Positions 55,788 to 62,210 of a stretch of DNA of 64,000 nucleotides are shown here, piece by piece. Source of the DNA: Kitasatospora acidiphila (GTDB taxonomy: Bacteria > Actinomycetota > Actinomycetes > Streptomycetales > Streptomycetaceae); NCBI RefSeq assembly GCF_006636205.1, contig NZ_VIGB01000003.1, positions 620,001-684,000 of the forward strand, in the 5' to 3' direction. How positions within the stretch are numbered: the stretch's first letter is position 1; each line of letters starts with the position of its first letter. The notes beneath the pieces were generated by a model. It ran no database searches. It had not been told where the DNA came from and saw only the letters and a program-made list of their open reading frames with translations. Position numbers and translations under genes: made by a program.

Positions 55788-56222
55788 TAATTCCAGGACT
55801 CAACCACCCGGTCGGTCCGCCACCTCACTAGCCGTTCATAGCACCAGCGCGCCACGCGGACCTCGGTCTGTTGCGGAAGCTCAGATGGCTCGGGAGTATC
55901 GAGAGGTCACCGTGCAGCGGGCTCCGACCACCAACACCAACGAGTGATCAAGCAGGCGGTGTTGACGGTGGTGGCGACCATGAAGGCGCCGAGCGTCGCC
56001 GCTCTGGAGGTAGACCTGAATCGGCCCGGCTGATAACGGGCATCCGCCCGGCGCCCATGCGACCGCCACCACCACGAGCGCCGGGGCCGCAAGTGCCGCT
56101 CTATCGGAAGACCTCGATGGCCCGGGTGAGTCCAGGCATCACGCCCCCAGCGCTTGAACGGTCCGATGGCAACCCCTGGCTCCCACCGCCCGTTACCGAG
56201 GAATTAGGGCTGATGACGCCGG
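55788..56222. repeat. Long inverted repeat, right arm (about 430 bp)
   Basis: This is the counterpart of 53249-53681. The inner edge is TAATTCCAGGACTC at 55788 and the outer edge GGAATTAGGGCTGATGACG ends near 56219. Differences and small indels increase toward the middle, so the two arms diverged after duplication rather than being a fresh fold-back artefact. Confidence 0.85.
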
Positions 56223-56576
56223 CCGAGCGCGGCGTCCCTGTTCCACCGTCACGCCGTAGTGCGTTGCGCGCCTTCAGCGCGGCCTTCCAGCGGTGAGACG
56301 CGGGGAAGGCCGCTTGTTCTCGGGGAGGTCAGAGCAGCACCGCCTTCCGGATGTCCTTCAGGAACGGCCAGTGTGGCCCCGCCCTGGGAACGCATCATGA
56401 CTGCTGCCCCGAGCGGCGGCGGCCAGGACCGCACTCTACCCTCGGGGCCGCCGCGTGCTGCTGACGGTCCGCCACGAAGCCGGAAGTCCCTCCCGTCGAC
56501 CCCGCTGGCCCCGACGCTACGGCGCCATGGCGCCGCTCCCCGAAGGCAGACTACGCGCCGGACGTGACGGGTGTCA
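56223..56576. other. No recognisable gene between repeat arm and small membrane protein
   Basis: This stretch is GC-rich with only short Arg/Pro-rich open frames in several phases and no supported start. Fragments at 56273-56300 loosely resemble the CRISPR-like units, but are too weak to call. Confidence 0.4.
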
Positions 56577-56702
56577 TCAGCGGTCGTCCTGTGCCTGCCG
56601 GTCGCGCCAGCGGCGGACGCGGATGCCGACTATGGCAGCGAACACCATCCAGGCTGAGGCGGCGATCCCGATGGCCTGGGCGTGCGAGTGTATCCAGTTC
56701 AC
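56577..56702 (-). CDS. Small single-span membrane protein, 41 aa
   Basis: A GTG at 56702 follows GGGGGA at eight bases. The ORF encodes one hydrophobic helix (AIGIAASAWMVFAAIVGI) flanked by NWIHSHAQ at the N-terminus and a basic tail RVRRWRDRQ. Small basic single-span proteins are common in streptomycete conjugative elements and phage-like islands. Its function is unknown. Confidence 0.5.
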   Translation of the reverse strand: MNWIHSHAQAIGIAASAWMVFAAIVGIRVRRWRDRQAQDDR

Positions 56703-57214
56703 TGGCGTGTTCCCCCGGTGAATGATCTGTCAATTGCTTTGGAAAAGCTAGCAGTTGACCTGGAGATGTGACGGCGAATCAGCAGATGACGGGTGACGAA
56801 GGCCGGGGCGTAGGCGACGACGACGCCCTGGGGCGGCCATCAGCGACGTTCAGGTCAAGGACCTGGCCCGGACCACCACCCGGGGGGCGGTGGAGTCGAG
56901 CTCCACCCCCACCGTCGACATCCAGTACTCCATCGCCGGGTTGTTGAGCGTACGTCATCAACATCTCAGGCCTGGGTCGGTCGGTGGAGGCTCCGGACGA
57001 TGCAGTCGCGCAGCAAGGCCGCTTGACGGGTGCAGTGATTGGAAGACCAAATGAGCAGCGCGGTACTGCACGGCTTGCAATGGCCACCGTGGACCCGCGG
57101 TGACCGAGCCGCCCGACACTGACGACCCGAGGGTAAAGTCCCAGGTCACGCGCGGTCTGACTCGACCGCAGCCAATCGGCGCGCCGCAGCGGTCCGACGG
57201 TGCAGTTACGCAGG
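56703..57214. other. Gene-poor stretch downstream of cas2
   Basis: No supported gene is seen. A + strand frame near 56835-56960 reads protein-like (SDVQVKDLARTTTRG) but lacks a start and is short. Two related 19-base sites (GACGATGCAGTCGCGCAG near 56997 and GACGGTGCAGTTACGCAG near 57196) occur 200 bases apart. If the island carried a CRISPR array behind cas2, it is gone from here. Confidence 0.4.
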
Positions 57215-57478
57215 TCACAGGATGTCGCCGGGGCCGCCGAGGTGGACGCCGATCGTGGTGGAGTCGATCATGCCCGGGGAGCGTGCGGTGTACGTGACGA
57301 TGCTGTCGTACTCGGGGTCGATGGCGGTACTGAGCGCGCTGGTCAGCTCACGGTACTGGGCGGCGGTGAGTTCGCCCTGGAAGACGCTGCGCTGGGTCCG
57401 GTGGAGGTAGCGGCGGCAGGTCATCAGGACCGTGGGGTTGCGTTCGGCGGCGGTGTCGTAGACCAGGATGACGAACAC
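57215..57478 (-). CDS. cas2: CRISPR-associated endoribonuclease/adaptation protein Cas2, 87 aa
   Basis: This is a typical short Cas2 protein: a ferredoxin-like fold beginning MFVILVYDTAAERNPTVL, with the conserved Asp at the end of strand 1 (residue 8). CRRYLHRTQRSVFQGEL follows, as in type I and III systems, and the protein ends IGVHLGGPGDIL. Cas2 dimerises with Cas1 to insert new spacers. It lies 6 bases after the stop of a cas1 remnant, keeping the normal cas1-cas2 order, but no effector cas genes are in the window. The gene itself looks intact, although it is probably without a partner here. Confidence 0.9.
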   Translation of the reverse strand: MFVILVYDTAAERNPTVLMTCRRYLHRTQRSVFQGELTAAQYRELTSALSTAIDPEYDSIVTYTARSPGMIDSTTIGVHLGGPGDIL

Positions 57479-57484
57479 GGCAGC

Positions 57485-57568
57485 TCACCACCAGGGCCGG
57501 AACGGCTTGTAGGGGGTGCCCTCCAGACACAGGCGGACCCACCTGATGACCCGCGAGCGCCACCACGC
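57485..57568 (-). pseudogene. C-terminal tail of cas1
   Basis: Just before cas2 the minus strand encodes SRVIRWVRLCLEGTPYKPFRPWW and a stop, split here as SRVIRWVRLCLEG and TPYKPFRPWW. This looks like the last helix and Trp-rich end of Cas1 proteins. The preceding 300 residues are absent; a different sequence on the other strand takes over near 57570. It is a deletion remnant. Confidence 0.55.
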
Positions 57569-57691
57569 GCCGGCCGTCACGATGGTCCAGCACACCGCCG
57601 ACCAGCTCGGTGGCCACTACGACCAGCGCAAACCCGGTGCCCTCGCCGCCTTCGGCCTGATGCTCCTGCGCGGGGTGACGGCTGCCAGTAG

Positions 57692-58123
57692 TGGTGGCGA
57701 CCGTTCCACCACGGCGAGCTGCTGGACCAAGCCGACGAAGTTGCCCGGTACGTCGACCGCGACCACCCGGATGCCTGGGCGAACTTCAGCCAGACCAACG
57801 TTGCGCTGCACCGGGTATCCGCCGCGGTGGCCCTGGGCGACGCCGGCGCCGCCATCGATACGGCCCGGCCGCTGCTGCGGCGCCGCATCCCAGCACCCGA
57901 ACGGCAAGCGGCACTGTGGGTGGACCTTGCCAGGGCCTTCAACCAGCAGGGCAAACTGTCCGAGGGCTACCGCGCCCTGCGCATCGCCGAACGTCACGCC
58001 GCCGAAGACATCCGGCGTCGTCCGGACATCCGGGAGCTGGTGGCCGACATGGCAGCACGCGACCGCCGCGGTGCCCTGCCGGGGCTACGCCAGTTCAGCC
58101 GTGAGTTGGGAGTCCGACCTTGA
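57692..58123 (+). pseudogene. C-terminal TPR part of an XRE-type regulator
   Basis: After an in-frame TAG at 57689 the frame encodes FHHGELLDQADEVARYVDRD, then LHRVSAAVALGDAGAAIDTAR and LWVDLARAFNQQGKLSEGY. This is the helical repeat region found at the end of streptomycete XRE/TPR regulators. The N-terminal helix-turn-helix (about 80 residues) is missing and no start is supported. Its stop overlaps the TTG of the flavoprotein gene, a layout common in mobile islands. It is probably a 5'-deleted gene that abuts the cas1 scar. Confidence 0.65.
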
Positions 58124-58659
58124 GCAAGCCGTTCCTCTACGTCGTCGTGTGCGCCTCCGGCATCGCCGACGACGTGGGCCAGCTGATCTCAGCCGCCCAA
58201 GCTGAAGGATGGGCGGTAGGCGTGGTAGCGACGCCGAACGCGATGGGGTTCATCGATCAGGCCGCCATCGAGAAGCAGACCGGCTACCCGATCCGCTCGG
58301 CCTGGCGCACGCCCGAGGTGCCGGCCTCACTGCCGCCGGCCGACGCCATCGCGGTCGCGCCCGCCACCTTCAACACGATCAACAAGTGGGCGGACGGCCA
58401 TGCCGACACTCTGGCGCTCGGCATACTCACCGAGGCCTACGGCCTGGGCATCCCGGTAGCCGCCCAGCCGTACGTCAACTCGGCCCAGGCCGCCCACCCG
58501 GCCTACCCGGCCAACGTGGAGCGACTGAAGGCGATGGGCGTGCTGTTCGGCGACTACATGCCGCACGAGCCGAAGGCCGGCGGGGGCCGTGACCAGTACG
58601 ACTGGAGCACACCGTTGCGCCTGCTGCGCCCGGTGCTCGAAGCCAAGACCAAGGCGTAG
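58120..58659 (+). CDS. Flavoprotein (PPC decarboxylase/HFCD-like fold), 179 aa
   Basis: This is a homo-oligomeric flavin-containing Cys decarboxylase-type fold. The opening strand LYVVVCASGIADD, the middle PPADAIAVAPATFNTINKWADG (flavin contact PATFNTI-N-K near residue 88) and the later GIPVAAQPYVN are characteristic. It starts with TTG overlapping the preceding stop. Such genes often travel with XRE/TPR regulators and NUDIX genes in streptomycete islands; the substrate is unknown. Confidence 0.85.
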   Translation: MSKPFLYVVVCASGIADDVGQLISAAQAEGWAVGVVATPNAMGFIDQAAIEKQTGYPIRSAWRTPEVPASLPPADAIAVAPATFNTINKWADGHADTLALGILTEAYGLGIPVAAQPYVNSAQAAHPAYPANVERLKAMGVLFGDYMPHEPKAGGGRDQYDWSTPLRLLRPVLEAKTKA

Positions 58660-58685
58660 CCAGCCAGCTCGGGAAGGAGCAGCAG

Positions 58686-59334
58686 GTGGACGTGGTGGGG
58701 ACCTGGACGGGCAAGTCCGCCTGTGCGCTCCAAGAGGCGCTGCGCGACACCAACGAGGGGTTCGCGGGGCGGCTTGGCATCGGCCTACGGACAGTGGCAA
58801 GTTGGCACGCCGATCCGGAGCTGGTCCCCCGCACCGAGATGCGGCAGCTACTCGACCAGATCCTGGAGACCGCGCCGCCGGCAGTGCAGAAGCGGTTCGC
58901 GCTGCTGACCGCCGAAGCCAGCCCACGCAACGCGGGCCAGGCCCTGCGCGTGGCCATCGCCGTGGTGGTGCGCGACTCCGAGGTACTGCTCGTCTGCCGT
59001 CGGGACGACGAGAGCGCTGGCATCCGCTGGCAGTTCCCAGCAGGCGTCATCAAGCCGGGGGTGAACCCGGCGTCGGCAGCCGTCCGCGAGACGTTAGCCG
59101 AGACCGGGATCCACTGCGCCGTACGCCAACTCCTCGGCGGCCGACTCCATCCGGCTACCGGGGTCTGGTGCGAGTACTTCCTGACTGAGTACCTGGCCGG
59201 GGAAGCCCTGAACCAGGACACGGTCGAGAACGCCGACGTCGTGTGGGTTCCAAGAAACGCAGTGCCCGTTCATCCCCGTCGATACCATCTTCCCGCCCAT
59301 CCTGGCCTCCCTGGAGGAGCCGCAGCATGACTGA
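58686..59334 (+). pseudogene. HTH-NUDIX protein with C-terminal frameshift and degenerate NUDIX box
   Basis: The GTG start follows AAGGAG. Residues 1-75 look like a small helix-turn-helix-like N-terminus, and a NUDIX domain follows (VAIAVVVRDSEVLLVCRRDD). The NUDIX box has Val in place of the first Glu (KPGVNPAS) and Ala for one of the paired Glu (RETLAETG). Near 59262-59270 the natural end (FIPVDTIFPPILASLEE, stop at 59334) is in a frame shifted by one base, so the ORF instead ends at 59330 with unrelated residues. It is likely inactive. Confidence 0.7.
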
Positions 59335-59750
59335 GCAGATCACCGATAAGCCGGGTATCGCCGCCGCCATCGTGGTCCAGGACGGCCGCGTGCTGATGGT
59401 GCAGCGCCGGGTCAAGGAAGGCGAGCTGTCGTGGTAGTTCCCGGCCGGTGAGATCGAGCGGGGAGAGACGGCCGAGGAAGCCGCGGTCCGCGAGACCGCT
59501 GAAGAGGTCGGCCTGACGGTCAAGGCCGTCCGGCTGCTCGGTGAGCGCGTCCACCCGAATACCGGCCGGCAGATGTCCTACAGCGCCTGCGAGATCGTGA
59601 GCGGTAGCGCTTCAGTGGTCGACACCGAGGAGTTGGCAGCGCTGGCCTGGGTCACCCACGACCAGATCGCCGAGTACGTGCCAACCGGGCTGTTCGAGCC
59701 GGTGCAGCAGTACCTGACGACGCTCTGCCCGGCCAGCCACCAGCTGATCG
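59327..59750 (+). pseudogene. NUDIX hydrolase interrupted by an amber codon
   Basis: This starts at an ATG inside the end of the previous gene. IAAAIVVQDGRVLMVQRRV leads to ELSW, then TAG (59435-59437), then FPAGEIERGETAEEAAVRET and AEEVGL. The box is a perfect NUDIX consensus, so one CAG-to-TAG change (WQF expected) kills the gene. The frame continues without a natural stop into the downstream hairpin. It is a second, tandem NUDIX gene and, like the first, recently broken. Confidence 0.75.
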
Positions 59751-59753
59751 ACG

Positions 59754-59791
59754 AACGCTCCTTGTCCGCAGCTCTGCGGACAAGGAGCGTT
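59754..59791 (+). terminator. 16-bp perfect hairpin followed by TTTT
   Basis: AACGCTCCTTGTCCGC (59754-59769) pairs exactly with 59776-59791 around a 6-base loop, then T-rich sequence. This is a classical intrinsic terminator for the XRE-flavoprotein-NUDIX transcription unit. Confidence 0.8.
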
Positions 59792-59849
59792 TTCGCGCTC
59801 GACCTGCGAACCACCGAGCAAGGCGACTGCCATCAGCGTCATCGCCGGC

Positions 59850-60019
59850 GGGCTGGGCCGATCGCCACGCCGCTGACGGTTGAGGTTGTTGGCGGCGCCG
59901 GCGAACTGGCGTCGGATCGCGGCCAGTGCGTCGATGGTCGTGTCGAGCCTCTCGCGAGGTCCAACGACCGAGCCGTCAGCGGACATGACCTCGCCCTTCA
60001 CGTAGTAGGCGACCAACAT
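59850..60019 (-). pseudogene. Mobilisation-protein-like fragment
   Basis: The minus strand encodes RLDTTIDALAAIRRQFAGAANNLNR. This resembles the conserved helix of MobC-type plasmid mobilisation proteins (IRR..AG.GNNLNQ). Only about 55 residues are recognisable, and the frame then runs on without homology. It is a small relic of a conjugative or mobilisable element. Confidence 0.35.
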
Positions 60020-60512
60020 GTGCTTGGCGACTGAACTGTCCACCGGCGAGCGCGCCGTGGGCGCCCCCAAGTCCGAGGCTGGCAAGCACGCGGTCGGCAT
60101 CCCAGCGGAGATCGTCCCGGAGTTCGAGCAACACCTACGCTGGTACGCCCAGGACGGCGACGACGGCCTGCTGTTCATCGGCGAGCGCGGCGCTCCCTAC
60201 CGGCGCTCGACCTTCGGCCGCAATTGGCGCAAGGCTCGCGCGAAGCTCGGCATGACCGGCTTCTGCCTCTACGGCCTACGCCACACCGGCAACGTCCTCG
60301 CCGCCAGCACCGGCGTCAGCCTGCGCAACCTCATTGCTCACATGGGTCACAACTCCGCCCGTGGCGCGCTGATTTACCAGCCCGTCCCCGCCGAACAGCA
60401 GGCCAAAATCGCCAATGTCATCAGCGCCGCCGTCGTCGACATACGCACCCGCCGCCGGCAACCCGCCTCTGCGGGCTCCGCCCCGATCACCACCGCGTTC
60501 CGTCAGCGCTGA
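60018..60512 (+). pseudogene. C-terminal half of a tyrosine recombinase (phage-type integrase)
   Basis: The frame encodes the catalytic domain of a site-specific integrase: PKSEAGKHAVGIP, then YGLRHTGNVLAA (R..H box, near residue 92), LIAHMGHNS and the nucleophile Tyr in ALIYQP. The N-terminal core-binding half and the first catalytic Arg region are missing, replaced by the mobilisation fragment on the other strand. This was probably the integrase of an integrated element now degraded. Confidence 0.8.
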
Positions 60513-60595
60513 CCTCCTGACAACGTGGCGCGATACGGCACCCACGTTCATGACGATGGCGCCCGACCACCGCCGGGCGCCATCGCTACGCCGTC

Positions 60596-61354
60596 CTACT
60601 TGAACCAGACCCGCACGCCCTTGTGGCCGGAGCAGGTGCCGGAGCCATCGTCGCCCGCGAACGAGACGTACCCGTCCTTGCACGTTGCCGTCTCACCCGG
60701 TTGCTGAGGTGTCTCGCCCCGATCCCAGCCGCAGTAGCCCACCGTGTGCGCCTTGCACGACCCCGCCGGACTTGGGGCCGGTGGTGTCGGTCCTGCGGCA
60801 GGAGCGGGCGGCGGGCTATACGTGTTGGCCGGTGGGTTCGTGGTGGCTTCCGGGGCCGGGACCTGAGTGGAGGGTGCAGTGTTCGGCGTGGGCGTGGCTG
60901 TCGTCTGTGCAGAAGGCACGGCCGTCGGCGCGGAGGTGGACATCGAAGGTCTCGGCGAAATCCCGGGGCAGTTCTCCTCGTTCTTCACCACGTACAGCTT
61001 CACCGTCAAATCCTTCACCGACGGCGAGCCTGCTGCGGGCGCCTGCCCGCAGACCTTCCAGTTGCTCTTTATGATCACGATGCGCGGGGACGTCTCACCG
61101 GCCTTCACGTCCTGGAAGGTGACGTCCCTTGCTATATACGCATCCGGCTTCTGCAAGGCATCCTTCGCCTTGTCACCGTGCATCCCAACGACGTTGGGCA
61201 CTGGCGTCCCAGTCGTGGCCGGCTTGCAACCGGCCGCTAAGAGCACTGCCGCCAGCGCGGCGACACCCAACCCGACCTTCCTACCAGCTGAGTTGGGCAA
61301 CCGGTGGCTGTTGAGCGTCCGTTCAGTCCTCACGAAGGATGAAGGTACTGTCAT
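60596..61354 (-). CDS. PASTA-domain lipoprotein with DUF3761-like C-terminus, 252 aa
   Basis: This is a secreted lipoprotein. The signal peptide ends LLAAGC (lipidated Cys near residue 43 from the ATG at 61354). A PASTA-like domain follows (VPNVVGMHGDKAKDALQ), then a long Pro/Thr/Ala-rich linker. A small Cys-containing terminal domain reads CKAHTVGYCGWDRGE, then CKDGYVSFAGDDGSGTC, and resembles DUF3761. PASTA domains bind peptidoglycan fragments, so a cell-wall location is likely. It stands alone. Confidence 0.85.
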   Translation of the reverse strand: MTVPSSFVRTERTLNSHRLPNSAGRKVGLGVAALAAVLLAAGCKPATTGTPVPNVVGMHGDKAKDALQKPDAYIARDVTFQDVKAGETSPRIVIIKSNWKVCGQAPAAGSPSVKDLTVKLYVVKNEENCPGISPRPSMSTSAPTAVPSAQTTATPTPNTAPSTQVPAPEATTNPPANTYSPPPAPAAGPTPPAPSPAGSCKAHTVGYCGWDRGETPQQPGETATCKDGYVSFAGDDGSGTCSGHKGVRVWFK

Positions 61355-62161
61355 ATGACACACTGCGCGGACGGAACGCTCGAACTCGCAGCGGACACTG
61401 CTCCGACCGAGCCAACGCCAGCCTGGCAGCCAGCCTTCCGGCTCTCGCCGACCCGATCCAACGCCCCGCCGACGCCTGGGTTCGGCTCCGTGAGGACATC
61501 ACCCTCGGCATGTGGCGCGTGGCCACTGCAGGCCAACCGTCTTGTCCTTCCCAACGTCGATGCCCGTGCAGGCAAGGGACTCAAGATCTCCGAGGTGCTC
61601 CCGCAGGCGCTAGGCGAAACCGTCGTAGCCGAGCGACTCGGTGATCTCAACAGTGCCAAGCGGCTGCTAAAGCAGACAGTCCGGTTCCAGGTGCACTGAG
61701 CCACCTGCCCGGGTAGGCAGAGGCCTCGCGCGGTCTCCGTTGCCTCTTGAGGATGCGGGAGGAGGTCGTTCAGCCTCACCCTTAGCGGGTCCCCGCGGTG
61801 AGTCCATCCGAGGTACCACACGGGGTTGGGCTTCCGGGCATCGGCGGCGGCAACCTCCCATCCGCCCCGGTTGAACTCAGAAGGGTTGATGGTCCGGCCC
61901 CAGAAAGGCCGTATCGACTCATGGCCACGCCAGCAGAACGCCGACGCTCCGGCAGGCCCACCCCAACGATTTCCACTGGGAGCTCACTCGGCCCACAGCA
62001 CGCCCCGTACCCGCGACGCTCGCGCCTTTACTTGGCTCACATGGCCATCGACCGGATCCCCTCCCTCACTGCCGGTAGCTCACGCTAGGGTTGACCCCAT
62101 CGTCAACGCGGCCCGACGGGCTTCCGCTCGGCGCCGACATGCGCGGTTTCGAGTCTCGAAG
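61355..62161. other. Gene-poor stretch with remnant coding texture
   Basis: On the + strand 61350-61540 (SLAASLPALADPIQRPADAW) and 61550-61699 (GLKISEVLPQALGETVVAERL) read like two pieces of one protein in different frames. They are possibly the end of a helicase-like gene, but I cannot name it. From 61700 to 62161 I see no supported gene or structure. Confidence 0.35.
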
Positions 62162-62210
62162 GACATGCCCCCACCCGCACGAGTCACTTCGTGCTGCCTG
62201 GGGGCATGTC
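62162..62210 (+). promoter_or_regulatory. Hairpin holding the ribosome-binding site of the helicase gene
   Basis: GACATGCCCCC (62162-62172) pairs with GGGGGCATGTC (62200-62210), and an inner stem pairs GCACGA (62177-62182) with TCGTGC (62189-62194). The right arm contains the only G-rich ribosome-binding site before the TTG at 62211, so the fold should repress translation. Confidence 0.6.
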
